Shown here: positions 52,685 through 63,893 of the stretch, piece by piece | Position numbering within the stretch: position 1 is the stretch's first letter | Layout: each line of letters opens with the position of its first letter | NCBI RefSeq assembly: GCF_000150275.1 | Contig: NW_002060959.1 | Location: 1,175,283 to 1,239,282, forward strand | Source of the DNA: Trichoplax adhaerens | Taxonomy: Eukaryota; Placozoa; Uniplacotomia; Trichoplacea; Trichoplacidae | DNA: 64,000 nucleotides | Direction of reading: 5' to 3' | Made by a program: the position numbers and the translations under genes | The notes under the pieces: generated by a model | The model's database searches: none | What the model saw: the letters and a program-made list of their open reading frames with translations, nothing else | Told to the model about the DNA's origin: nothing

Positions 52685-53407
52685 ATGGCTCTTAAAATGA
52701 CAGTGGAAGAATTTCAAGAGCAGGAAGAATCTACTGCTGATGGTTGGCGAAATATGTGGGAAAATGGCCAGTTAGATCAATCTGCTGAAAAAGTTCAAGC
52801 ACAACTCGTTCAATTTCATGGTTTACTTCTAGCAGCACAGCGTACCAATCGAATTTTTGTGCCAATGTGTGGTAAAACTAAGGATTTATTGTGGTTGGCT
52901 GGTAAAGGAGCTACCGTTGTGGGGACTGAATTTGCTGCTTATGCATGTGAAAGCTTTTTCAAGGACAACAATGTTCCTTTTGATGTTGTAGATCTGGATG
53001 GCGTCAATGGGAAAGCGTACTTTAGTACCGATGATAAATTAAACATCACTATTTATCAATGTGATCATTATTTACTAACCTCATCTATGGTCGGTTTTAC
53101 CTTTGACGGTGTATGGGATAGAGGGTCTTTTAACTCTGTGCCAACCAAAGATCGCAACAAGTACGTTAATCATATGAAAACACTTTTAACCAGTACAGCA
53201 ACGATGCTCGTTGTTGTCGTGGAATACGAAATTATCAGCCAGTCGGATGAAAGGCATAATATCCCAAGTGCTGAGGAATGCCTTCTTTCAGCGTTTGCAC
53301 CGAGTGCAAACATTGAGAAAATCGATCGTTCAATCACTGAGTGGCAAGGTGATGACAATCAGGTCATCCAAATGCCAGAAATTTTATTCAAAATTCATTT
53401 CAAGTAA
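52685..53407 (+). CDS. TPMT-like S-methyltransferase 1, single exon
   Basis: A 240-residue intronless protein of the thiopurine S-methyltransferase family (class I, SAM-dependent Rossmann fold). Family marks are the N-terminal cap with W..MW..GQ, the SAM-binding core IFVPMCGKTKDLLWLA...GATVVGTE, FF after the second strand, and the WDRGSFNSV block around the active site. The physiological substrate of TPMT-family enzymes in animals is not settled (small thiols, selenium or tellurium compounds have been proposed). ATG 52685 matches the alignment with the other two copies. It is almost identical to the gene at 58489-59214, the two being tandem duplicates. Confidence 0.88.
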   Translation: MALKMTVEEFQEQEESTADGWRNMWENGQLDQSAEKVQAQLVQFHGLLLAAQRTNRIFVPMCGKTKDLLWLAGKGATVVGTEFAAYACESFFKDNNVPFDVVDLDGVNGKAYFSTDDKLNITIYQCDHYLLTSSMVGFTFDGVWDRGSFNSVPTKDRNKYVNHMKTLLTSTATMLVVVVEYEIISQSDERHNIPSAEECLLSAFAPSANIEKIDRSITEWQGDDNQVIQMPEILFKIHFK

Positions 53408-54284
53408 TTGTAATTGGCCTAAAAGTTACTACGATCATCATTAGAGATGTTCTTTTAATTGTTGCGTCTTTTATATTCGTAAGCACATATATCCGTTTGT
53501 TACGAGCAATATCTGAAATCAGTCATTATTATAGAACTTTAATATCCACGGCATCCATGACTGTAATACAGTAATCTATGTTTGGTTATATTATTCAACT
53601 GCACATAATATTTCGATTCTAGGGTTACAAATGTTATTTCTCCTTCTCGGCAGAATACTGCGCCTAATACTATACGATAATATTTCTCAAGCTAGCCATA
53701 GTAATGCTGATCGATTATGTTAAAAAAGCATTTTATGGGTAACTGATCAATGTAAGAATTAGAAAATACAGTAATTGGGGTTACTGATTGCATCTTTTTT
53801 CATTTCATTATTTTAAATATTAAATAGAAGCGCCTTATAATTTCAACGAACTGGGTAAATTATACAATGTGCTCAACGATATCGGGCCATGTTAGCCATA
53901 TCACGGAAATTACTATCTTGCTACATTGGCTACAGATTCAAGCCTTATAATGTATTATTGCGCCTATATTAAATGTATTTGTACAGCAACAAAAACAACC
54001 GATTTTAATCTCTTAGGGCTTGAGGTATGACTAGAATACTTTGGATATTAAAATTTAGGGCTGTACTCACGTTTTCATTATCGCAAATGTACGCAATCAC
54101 TTTACAAAAAGGATTCAAAATGAACATCTTTATGCTTCCAATTTTGGTCATCCATTGCTGTCATAACTATACTAACTCAAGCTATAGAGTATTTCGCGAT
54201 TGAAATATAGAGAAAATTTTTTCTGTAAAGTTGTCGATATTTTTAAATATTAATGATGACACGCATCAGGAAGTCATATCACAT
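53408..54284. other. 3' flank of TPMT-like gene 1
   Basis: No coding frame. It aligns, with clear divergence, to the 3' flank of TPMT-like gene 2 (59215 to about 59980). The junction to the GTPase-derived duplicate is near 54280. Confidence 0.6.
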
Positions 54285-55507
54285 TTATTAACCCGTTGTA
54301 GTATAATTATGTGGATTGTAAAGTCTTTAGGAGACTCAAATTATTTTTCTACCAAACACAGCATGTACTATATGGATTACGATAAAGTTCATAACCACCA
54401 ATTATTATCTATTAACTATCTGCCTTTAAATTACGCTGTCTAAGAATGAATTAATCTATTGCACAATTAAGTTTACGATTTGGCAGTTATATATTGGCTT
54501 AGTAATTATTTGTATGTCTTAGATAAAATGCAATAAAGGTTACTAACCCATTATATTTATGACTTAGATACGAAAATAAACCACATTGTATTGCAGAAGT
54601 AGTAGTAATCTACTCTAGCATTCTGTTAATACAGTATGTATATGTATTCACTGTCAGTTAATGTTAGTTAATTAGACGATAATCAATTTAACATTATTAT
54701 AGTTCTAAATCAGACACAAGTAGAACCATGGCAAAATAACTCCTAGCTCTAATCAGTGTTGAAAATAGTTATTATAGTATGATTAATTTACAACTATAAA
54801 CGATGATTTCGAAAATTTGATATCATTCTTAAGTTAGAAATCTTCTTTTTATATTATATGGTACTAGATATCGTACTGTACTAATTATTGCTTTGTCTAT
54901 AATCATGGTGATCATACTTGTAGTAAGACTATAGTTATGCAGGATTGCACAACTTAAATTGATATGCATAACTTAAATAGATAATGATGAAAGTATGATA
55001 ATATGAACGTAAAAACAGTTTTAATCAAGAGAAATAACTTCAGTTATAAATAAAATAAAATTTAACATTTTTTTTTATCAAAAATAAGTCCAGGATTGCA
55101 AGAAAAAGATTGAATCTATATCTTCTAGGCGACAGCAGTGTCGCACTCCTTTTCACCGACTACTAGATATAGATTTGCATGATGAGGCTCTACTTATCGT
55201 TACTAATCTTTTAAGATAATAATAACAACATAGTCAGCACCGATATTCATTACTATGTTCATAATCTTTAACAGGATTTAAAATGAATAGGAAACATATA
55301 CTATACCCCTGCAATTTTAACACGAAGCATAAACCGCAGAACTAGCAATTGTATTAATTATTGTTTAGTTCGTTAATTTCGCTTCGCCTTGAAATTTTTT
55401 CTTCTTTTACAATTTGGGAATTACAAGCTATACAACTTTCGTTTTCATCCTGGTAGTATCTAGCACTTAGCGTTGGTATTACTCTTTCTGCAAACTATTC
55501 ATTAGCT

Positions 55508-57081
55508 TACATCTTGCTGAGGTAACCTTTCAATTCCTTCACTGACCTGCTTCTCATCTCGATTCTCTTCATTTTCCTCCTTGATCGCGGCTTCCTTGAA
55601 TATGCACCTTACTAAGCTAACCTTTCAATTCCTTCACTAATCTGCTTCTCATTTGAATCTCTTCATTTCTCTTCTTGATTGCGGCTTCTTTTGAGTGTGC
55701 ACATGTAGCTTGCAATTCCTTACTTTCCATTTCATTTATCACTTGTTTGATTTCTTCTAGCTTTCTTTGCAATTTGACATTATCAAAATATTTTTTTTTC
55801 AATAGCTTGATTATCATATCTAATATCCCTTCAAGTAGTATTCGTTTATTTTCTTGTATACTCTCCTTCAAAGTTCTATCTGTTATGTTTACCTTCTCAA
55901 TGCTTTCAGGATTGGTTTTTCTTCGTTGTCAAATTCTTCATTCTCTTTCTTAACTACAGTTCTATGGGAGACAGGTAATCTTTTATTTTCAATTCGTTTA
56001 ATAATTGCATGACATCTTTCGATTCCTTTTTTTAACTCGACCACCTCAAACTTCTCATGTTCTAATTCTTTGGTTGTCAGATCCAATTATTCTTCTGCTG
56101 ATAATCGCTTGTCTTTTTCTTTTTGTAAATTGTCCGATAAAATTTTCTTTTCTTGGGTTAATTTTTATTTCTTCATTAGCTCGCTTCTTTTCACTTTGGA
56201 CTTCTTCATTTTCTGCTTGTATTAAGACTGCTTCTGATTCTGCATGAAGAACCTGTAAATATTTAAATGCTTTGTCTTTATAATATTCGACTACTTCCGC
56301 ATAGCCCGCGATTTTTAAACTGTCTATATATTTTAGCGTTTTTCGAAGAACTCTATTTTTTACTTTCTCTAATTCATCTTCGAATGGTACCATCACACGT
56401 ACCACATTGTCGACTTTTGGCTAAATTATTAAGTTAAGGTTAAAATCCTCTTATGCACAAATACTAATTATTTCGACGGTTACACAATTAACTTTTCCAT
56501 ACCTTCACAGCTTCGAAGTCTAGTTCATAATCTTTCTTTAAAGAGCGAAGCCCCTCATCGCACATCGCCATAACAATTCCCTGCAATATGATAAAAAGTG
56601 ATAAAGTATTGGTTCGATACCGAAAACGATAATAATTTAGTTTATTATTAAATAGTACGAGTTTATAGTACCCGTTAACCTTATGGGCCTTCCTTCTATC
56701 TGTAGTAATAGGGTATTAAATAAATTAAAATCTGTAAACGTTTTTGCCTACGATTCTAAAAATTTATGATTACTGTTCTATTTCAAGGCCGGTTAGAATA
56801 ATATAATACGCATGAATATCATAATTGTAAAAATAACCTTGTGAAGTCGTTCTGCACTTGGTAAAGTTGCGTAATGCGATCTGTCATTCGTTTTATAATC
56901 ATACTGGAAAAGGCGACATCTTTTCTACGAATAGAGAATAATAATGATATTTTACACGACTGTTCTTCATTTACATCAAATCAACGATAGTTTATTTCTC
57001 ATCTAATTTACCTTAATGTAGCGTAATACTTCCGGACAAGTCATGACATGGTTAAATACGTTTTTAACTTCCAGCTTTTCG
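55508..57081 (-). pseudogene. Truncated, frame-broken copy of GTPase 2 (C-terminal half)
   Basis: It retains equivalents of the parent's last four exons and part of the exon before them (about 57081-57010, 56920-56830, 56583-56505 and 56420 downwards). The GTP-binding exons are gone. In the coiled-coil exon, small deletions (for example near 56160) shift the frame after KKRANEEIK, and a TAA interrupts the AEE/LDLTTKEL region near 56088. Further shifts separate the remaining pieces. The 3' end also carries a local duplication. The small exon near 56830-56920 and the 26-codon exon near 56505-56583 are still open, so decay is recent or partial. Confidence 0.85.
55513..55703. repeat. Local ~100-bp tandem duplication inside the GTPase pseudogene
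   Basis: The block starting with AACCTTTCAATTCCTTCACT occurs at about 55523 and again at about 55619, each followed by CTGCTTCTCAT and a CGGCTTC block. The parent gene has this once (46190-46275). Confidence 0.8.
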
Positions 57082-58488
57082 GTGTTGCAGTCTAAGGTTA
57101 CAGTTATAGGTTCTAAGTTCTAATAATGAATCATAGACTATAAATTATCAGCATGTTATGTTATCAAAATGCTTGTCTGTATCGTGTCTAGCAATTGAGT
57201 CAACTTTAATATCTTTATCGGACAACGCTGCTAAGTAACAAAACGATTCGTTACTATTACAGGTAGAATCTTTTCAAAAAGGAAAGTCTTAAGACCTCTT
57301 CGGTTTTGCTTCACACGATCATTCAATTACTCGGCTAATGTATGTACAGGACAACCTTCAATAAAGTCAATGAAGTAATAGCGAAGTGCGAGCTGCATTT
57401 TATGGAAAGTATCACTAGTCAACCTCAAGATCCACCATAATAGTCACTGCAGGCATATGCAAAACAGGCTGCGATCATCCCACTCGTACAGTAGAATCAT
57501 AGAAAGTATTTTTGACTTTACTGAACAGTTCTTTATTTTTTTGTCTATAAAATTCCAGGGTCTACAGCAGCAGGGACCGTCCGAAGCAAGTACTGTATAA
57601 CACATCATGCCCATTTAAAACTAATTCTCCAGAATTTAAGGGGAAAAAGCTAAAAAATTGGCCTTTTTACTGGACAGTGGTCCGATATTTTCAGATTAAT
57701 CTCCAGGCTATAATTAGTACGGAAATATTTGTGTTGGAGTTTTGTTCAGAATATGTTGACAAATAAGATGGGCCAGGATCGTATAGAAGGGTGGGTTTAG
57801 GGCAGAGAGCGAGAGTAGCTTCTCAGATTTGCTAACATGAGGATTCCTAGAAGAATGTTCTACTATTAGCTATAGCCTTTTTATTGCTCATATTCTGTAA
57901 TCTTTTTATGGATGTAATGAAGTTATTCTTATCCTAAGGCACTCAGTCTCAGCATTACTGTGAACCAGTAGTTTGGAATAGTTTAGAAGTAACAATTATT
58001 ACAGGTCCAAATTGCAAAGCTACTCGCTGCCGATGACTTTATTTATTTGCACTCAGAAGTCCATAAATAAACTCGAAGGTTTCTACGAATGCTGTAACTA
58101 TGGTGTGCATAGAGCACAGTACACGCCCCAGGCGCACCCCAATCCTCAACTCGTTAAGGTAGGGCGCATTATTATTGACAAGCCCTTAAATAGACGGTCG
58201 AGGTTGCAGCTTGGAGACTGATCTTGCCAGTTTCCCAGCAGTAGGAGTGATTGGTTGGTCATCTTATTTCCCTTGTACAGTTCCACTTTCAGCCTTTTGC
58301 TATTTTATACTGGGCAATAGGCAGTCATTAATTATAGACCAGTTTTATGGGTAAGTTCGTGTTCGTGAGGAAAGAGTAATCTGTCTGGATCGTGGAACTA
58401 AAATTAGTCATCTGTACTCTACACTGGAAGACGAGCTTAATTATTTACCAATTGCAGGAAAATCATAATCACCCTTGATAGAAAGTGA
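57082..58488. other. Deletion junction and 5' flank of TPMT-like gene 2
   Basis: 57082-57400 has no match to the parent unit that I can see. From about 57.40 kb the sequence follows the 5' flank of TPMT-like gene 1 (shared TTTTATACTGGGCA near 58303 and 52525). No coding frame supported. Confidence 0.55.
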
Positions 58489-59214
58489 ATGATGGCATTC
58501 AAAATGACAGTGGAAGAATTTCAAGAGCAGGAAGAATTTACTGCTGATGGTTGGCGAGATATATGGGAAAAGGGCCAGTTAGATCAATCTGCTGAAAAAG
58601 TTCAAGCACAACTCGTTCAATTTCATAGTTTACTTCTAGCACCACAGCGTACCAATCGAATTTTTGTGCCAATGTGTGGTAAAGCTAAGGATTTATTGTG
58701 GTTGGCTGGTAAAGGAGCTACCGTTGTGGGGACTGAATTTGCTGCTTATGCATGTGAAAGCTTTTTCAAGGACAACAATGTTCCTTTTGATGTTGTAGAT
58801 CTGGATGGCGTCAATGGGAAAGCGTACTTTAGTACCGATGATAAATTAAACATCACTATTTATCAATGTGATCATTATTTACTAACCTCATCTATGGTCG
58901 GTTTTACCTTTGACGGTGTATGGGATAGAGGGTCTTTTAACTCTGTGCCAACCAAAGATCGCAACAAGTACGTTAATCATATGAAAACACTTTTAACCAG
59001 TACAGCAACGATGCTCGTTGTTGTCGTGGAATACGAAATTATCAGTCAGTCGGATGAAAGGCATAATATCCCAAGTGCTGAGGAATGCCTTCTTTCAGCG
59101 TTTGCACCGAGTGCAAACATTGAGAAAATCGATCGTTCTATCACTGAGTGGCAAGGTGATAACAATCAGGTCATCCAAATGCCAGAAATTTTATTCAAAA
59201 TTCATTTCAAGTAA
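58489..59214 (+). CDS. TPMT-like S-methyltransferase 2, single exon
   Basis: Near-identical paralogue of the gene at 52685 (241 residues; start MMAFKMTV, and the second ATG at 58492 is equally possible). It has the same TPMT-family motifs: IFVPMCGKAKDLLWLA, GTEFAAYACESFF, WDRGSFNSV. Differences from copy 1 are mainly amino-acid-changing and clustered in the first ~70 residues (Ser/Phe, Asn/Asp, Met/Ile, Asn/Lys, Gly/Ser, Ala/Pro, Thr/Ala). The remaining ~500 bp is almost unchanged at the nucleotide level, with one late Asp/Asn change, though the flanks have diverged well beyond that. Confidence 0.88.
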   Translation: MMAFKMTVEEFQEQEEFTADGWRDIWEKGQLDQSAEKVQAQLVQFHSLLLAPQRTNRIFVPMCGKAKDLLWLAGKGATVVGTEFAAYACESFFKDNNVPFDVVDLDGVNGKAYFSTDDKLNITIYQCDHYLLTSSMVGFTFDGVWDRGSFNSVPTKDRNKYVNHMKTLLTSTATMLVVVVEYEIISQSDERHNIPSAEECLLSAFAPSANIEKIDRSITEWQGDNNQVIQMPEILFKIHFK

Positions 59215-60825
59215 TTGTAATTGGCCTAAGTGTTACTACAATCATCATCAGCGATCTTTTTATGATTGCATCTTTTCTACGCGTATACCTGCAATCCCTC
59301 ACTATTATTATCGAATTCTAATATCCACGGCATCCATGACTGTATTGCAGTAATCTATTTTGGAGAATGATTCAATTGCCCATGCTATGCCTATTCTAAA
59401 GTTACAAATGCTATTACTCCTTCTTTGCAGAATATTGTACTTGATACTAGATGATAATATTTCTCATGGTAGTCAAAATTATGATGAATCGTTTTTGTTC
59501 AATATTTCATGGGTCGTTAATAAATGTAAAAATTAGCAAATGCAGTAATTAAGATTACTGATTGCATCTTGTTTCATTTCATGACTTTAACTATTCAATT
59601 GGTGAGCCTTGTAATTTCAACAGTCTGAGTAAATTATATTTACTATACAAATAAATTAGATAATGTGCTTAACGATATCGGCCCATGTTCGCCATATCCC
59701 GAAAATTGCTCTCTTGCTACATTAACTACAGATTCTAGCCTTATAATGTCCCCTTGTGCCTATATTTTTTAAAGGCGTTTACAGAGCAACAAAAGCAACC
59801 ATTTTGAATCCGTTAAGGCTTGAGGTATGATTAGGATACCTTGGATGTTGAAACTTAGGACTGTACTCACGTTTTCATGGTCGCAAGCGTACAAAGCTAT
59901 AGTGTATTTCGTGATTAAAGCATTACGAAAAATTCTCCCCTGAAGTTGTCAATATTTATTTATAATTATCAATGATGCAATTTATCTACAAGTCATAGTA
60001 CAATTAACTCAACTACTGTATGACTTTAAAAGACCGATACAAGTATTGCATGCCATATATTGGAAAGTATTTTATTGCTGTTAACAGCTGCATGAAAATC
60101 AGTAACGAGAGACTTGTAACTTAATACCGTTGAATAATTGAGTGGATAAATATAGCCGTATGGGAGGCTTATTCAGTAAGTGTAGCTACTATTAACGAAA
60201 AATCGTAGGAATGAGACGTGTGCAACTCAAAGTAGGTAGAGAGACAGCAAAGTATTTTCCAATTATTGCTGTTAAAAGATCAAAATATTCTCTAGTAAAC
60301 TTGTTTAGGCGTCAAGGACATCGTAACAACTCAAATGATAGGAAATAGGTAGCAATACCGATCATAAAAATGATCCATTTTATGCGCATCACCATTCTAC
60401 AACTATAATTAGTAGAATGGATGCCATTGAATGATAATAGTACTGCACACTATCCGCCGCAACAAATATTAAGTTTGAGCCAAGATTATAATTGGTCAAT
60501 GTTAAGATACCAAAGTTGATATAGAACCTCATGTTATGATTATTACATTATTATTTTAGTTAGTCCTTAGAGGTACTCCTGAGTAATAAGATTATACAAT
60601 AAAAGCTATAAGAGACCATAGTAGAAAAAAATCTAGCAGCTCATACTGATACTGTACTTATTCGAATTAGAATATCTAGTAAAGTTTTGACAGACATTGA
60701 AAAGTGCCTTTCAAGTTCTATTAGTACCTGAATTAATTAAAACAAGCCCACTGCAGTCCATACGATAAATTAGAGAACACTGCAGTCAAATATGATCAAT
60801 TAGAGAAAATATACGAGCATTTGTT
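59215..60825. other. Intergenic between TPMT-like genes 2 and 3
   Basis: To about 59980 it is the diverged counterpart of 53408-54280. Beyond that it is AT-rich single-copy sequence with no supported frame. Confidence 0.6.
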
Positions 60826-61548
60826 TTAATTAAATTTAACTTTGAATAAAATTTCGCCAACTTCCATGACTTGATTTTCAAATTCATGTCTTTCAGTAAT
60901 CGAGCGTTCAATGAGTTCGACACTTGCTAGAGGCTTAAAAGCGATATAAATACCCTCTTCAGCAGTAGGGATATCGTGATTTGCATCGCCTTCACTGACA
61001 ATCTCATATTCTGAAACTGCGACTAAAACAGTAGCCGAACTAGTCAATAAAGTGCTCATATGTTGCACATATTCAGCTCTGCGTTTCATGGGTACCGAAT
61101 TAAATGCTCCTCTGTCCCAAACGCTGTCCAATGGATAACCAACAATGCGTGGTGACAACTGGTAATGATCGCATTGAAATATTCTAATATCTAACTTTTC
61201 ATCTTTACTGCAATATACGTTGCCATCAATGCCATCTAGAGCACGTATCTCATAAGGTATTTGATTTTCGGTGAAAAAATTTTGGCAAGCAAAAGCGACA
61301 CATTCAGAGCCAACCACAGAGCATCCTTTTCGAGCAAGCCATAATAAATCCAACGAGTTACCACATAAAGGTACAAAAACACGATTATGGCGATCTGATT
61401 GAATAATCATCTCATGGAATTTAACCATCATGGGATGAAATTTGGACGTCATACTGCCTAATTGGCCATCATTCCACATCTTTTCCCAATCTTGAACTGT
61501 ATAACTATCGTATTCATTGAATTCATCAACAGTCATTGGTTGCGCCAT
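60826..61548 (-). CDS. TPMT-like S-methyltransferase 3, single exon
   Basis: A 240-residue intronless paralogue of copies 1 and 2, but diverged in sequence. It keeps the family frame MTVDEFNEYD, W..MWNDGQLG, the SAM core VFVPLCGNSLDLLWLA...CSVVGSE and WDRGAFNSV. The core reads LCGNS where copies 1 and 2 have MCGKT/MCGKA and most TPMTs have CGKS/CGKA. ATG at 61548 matches the alignment. It lies on the opposite strand, head-to-head with GLRX3, whose earliest ATG is about 0.64 kb away, so the two may share a promoter region. Confidence 0.87.
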   Translation of the reverse strand: MAQPMTVDEFNEYDSYTVQDWEKMWNDGQLGSMTSKFHPMMVKFHEMIIQSDRHNRVFVPLCGNSLDLLWLARKGCSVVGSECVAFACQNFFTENQIPYEIRALDGIDGNVYCSKDEKLDIRIFQCDHYQLSPRIVGYPLDSVWDRGAFNSVPMKRRAEYVQHMSTLLTSSATVLVAVSEYEIVSEGDANHDIPTAEEGIYIAFKPLASVELIERSITERHEFENQVMEVGEILFKVKFN

Positions 61549-62183
61549 GATGTCAATAATTTCGTGTGGATTCTATCGATTACTGTGAGACCAAAAAAGA
61601 GTGGAGATCGTTAAAACAGCTTTGGAATAGGTGTATTTATCCAATAATCTTCTACAATTTCAGCAATAAAATGATCTTTAGCAATTGCTTATGGATCTAT
61701 ATGCAATTTCTTCTTCGTCCTTGTACTAGCTGGTGGATAAATAATTCGTGCAAGCAGAGAGCTTCCTTCTGGACAGGATGGTAGAATACTTTTGAAAGGG
61801 GACAGACAGGACTGAAAGGACGGTGCTTGGTCGTGACAATTATTTTGCTTGTCGTTACTCAAATACAGATCACTGTTTGATGTTTTAGACCATTGTGACA
61901 ACCTCTTTGGCGATTGTACTACCAAAATTGATGTCACCTTATTCAGAGTACTGATACTGGACAGTCATTTTTGGATCAATATGTGCATGGAGGTGACATT
62001 ATTATTACACAGTCGCAGAATCTATCGATGGGTACACCCGTATACATTATCGAGTAGTTCATAGTATAGCATAATCTATTGCTAGTCGCCTCCAACACTG
62101 GGTCGATGACTGTGCAAAACTACGGTTAAAAGAAAACCTCTAGTCAATTACTCAAACATAGGCTGGAATAGAAGGTTGTGACC

Positions 62184-63893
62184 ATGACTACCAAGTCCAT
62201 TCCTATAAGAAATCGATCAAATCCGTCAGCATTGCGCATACGCAATGCTGACGCATTCCATCACTTCCAATTTCACATCTTGCAAAAGAGCAAAAGGATC
62301 GCTGGAAGAGCAAGAAAATTCTTCGTCATGCCTGTAGTCAGTGTCAGTACGCCAGAAGAATTCAATGATATTCTTCAGGAAGTCGGAAGGTAATGCTACA
62401 GCATATTGTAATCGTGTTGTTCTGCATGAAACGCATGTCTAGTGGGTCGACGAGCCATGCCAATCTCCAGTCTTGCTCTTAAGAATGGAGCAGTTAGAAG
62501 TACAACTTGCAAATGGCTGAGCAGTGTCATGCTTTATACTTTCCTATCTGGGCTATCATGATTCATAGTGAATATCAATACTATTCCAAGCTTATCGTTA
62601 TATACTTTACGCAATAATCACTTCCATTCATAGTCAACTACTTGGCAACTCTGATTGTGCCTGAGTGGAAAGTATATGTACAGTACACTGTACAGTATAG
62701 CAAATATCAATCATCTGTAACCTAGACAACGATCGCTAGCTTAAGAACTGGCATGGTAGCATAATGTATTAGCTGCTAGAAGGATGCAAAGACTATGCCA
62801 TGGCAGGATAAATATTGATGATGACATTATATTTATTATCTATCATAGTGCACTAACTGTGGTTCACTTTTGGGCGACATGGGCCGCGCAATGCTTGCAA
62901 ATGAATGTTGTCTTAGACGAACTTGCCAACAAATACCTCAATATCAAATTTGTCAAGGTTTGTCCATACAATAAGACGACCCTTCTACTTCTTAATATTC
63001 TCCTAGTATTTGTAAATGGAGATAGATAGTGCATTGCACTATAGATTATACTGATTAGCGTAGGCTGACTATGTTTACAATTGGGCAATTTCGATTTTAA
63101 GGATAAGACTGTTATAATGGACACGGGTTGTGGAATGATCCAACTTTCTATTGTAACATGCTATTTCAATCATAATTTATGTCTGCCTTCTTATTGCAAT
63201 CATAGATTGAAGCAGAATCTATGCCCGAAATATCACTTCAATATAATATTGCTGCTGTACCGACGTTCATCTTGATGAAGGTATAGTGCAAATAATTGGA
63301 CGAATAAATATAGAGATACTTGGCGATACCATTTGCACTGATATTTATTATATTATATATTACTACTGTACGGGGTATTAGGCTGCCAAAGAAATTGACA
63401 GAATTAATGGCGCTAATACCAGTTTACTAGTTACAAAAGTTGGACAACATACAAATACTACTGTGCCGGTATCCTTGGATTCTATCCAAACACCTCAAGA
63501 AACTAAAGAAGTAGGAAGAAATTGAACTTCATACCTCTAGCTTGATATCAAAAATGAACTTGCCTTATTCTTATGTTAAAATATCTACGACTATTTATGC
63601 AGGAAGTGAACTCTAGAATTAAAAAACTGCTAAACAGTCATAAATGCATGTTATTTATGAAAGGAGTCCCAGACGAGCCCAAATGTGGTAAGAAATACAT
63701 GAGTGCTGGATCACCATTACTTTTTGGAACAATCCTTTATAAATACTTTGGCAATGAAGATTTACTGTTTTATTTATCTCTGTTGATATTTTTAAACCTT
63801 TAGGATTTAGCCGTCAATTGATAAACATATTAAATGACCACAATGTCGATTATGGTTACTTTAATATCCTGAGTGACAATGAAATTAGGCAAG
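62184..63893 (+). CDS. GLRX3: Glutaredoxin-3 (PICOT), partial; continues past the window
   Basis: GLRX3 is a cytosolic/nuclear monothiol glutaredoxin that carries [2Fe-2S] clusters and passes iron to cytosolic Fe-S assembly. Exons: up to 62389, 62849-62957, 63206-63280, 63382-63510, 63603-63687 and 63804-63893, all in phase; the rest is beyond 64000. The conserved start is the Met at 62329 ([18 protein letters not shown]). An in-frame ATG at 62184 would add 48 Arg/Lys-rich residues. The thioredoxin-like domain has [12 protein letters not shown] (one active-site Cys) and VPTFILMK. The first glutaredoxin domain has CMLFMKG and the monothiol CGFS, whose codons are split by the intron after 63687. 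The second Grx domain expected in animals lies outside the window. Confidence 0.9.
62224..62253 (+). other. Perfect 13-bp inverted repeat, 4-nt loop, in the GLRX3 leader
   Basis: Arms CGTCAGCATTGCG (62224-62236) and CGCAATGCTGACG (62241-62253) around CATA. It lies about 75 bp before the conserved GLRX3 Met and would form a stable stem-loop in the mRNA leader, or code part of the N-terminal extension if ATG 62184 is used. Confidence 0.9.
62678..62697. repeat. Short palindromic GTACAGT repeat in GLRX3 intron 1
   Basis: TACAGTACACTGTACAGTAT, the same word family as the intergenic clusters, here inside an intron. Confidence 0.8.

Larger units (their letters stand above)
54285..57081. repeat. Second copy of 44840-47641
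   Basis: Derived from the tandem duplication. Similarity ends at about 57081, matching 47641 in the parent. The next parent-like sequence resumes at about 57.40 kb and matches 51.65 kb, so roughly 4 kb of the parent unit is missing here. Confidence 0.88.
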
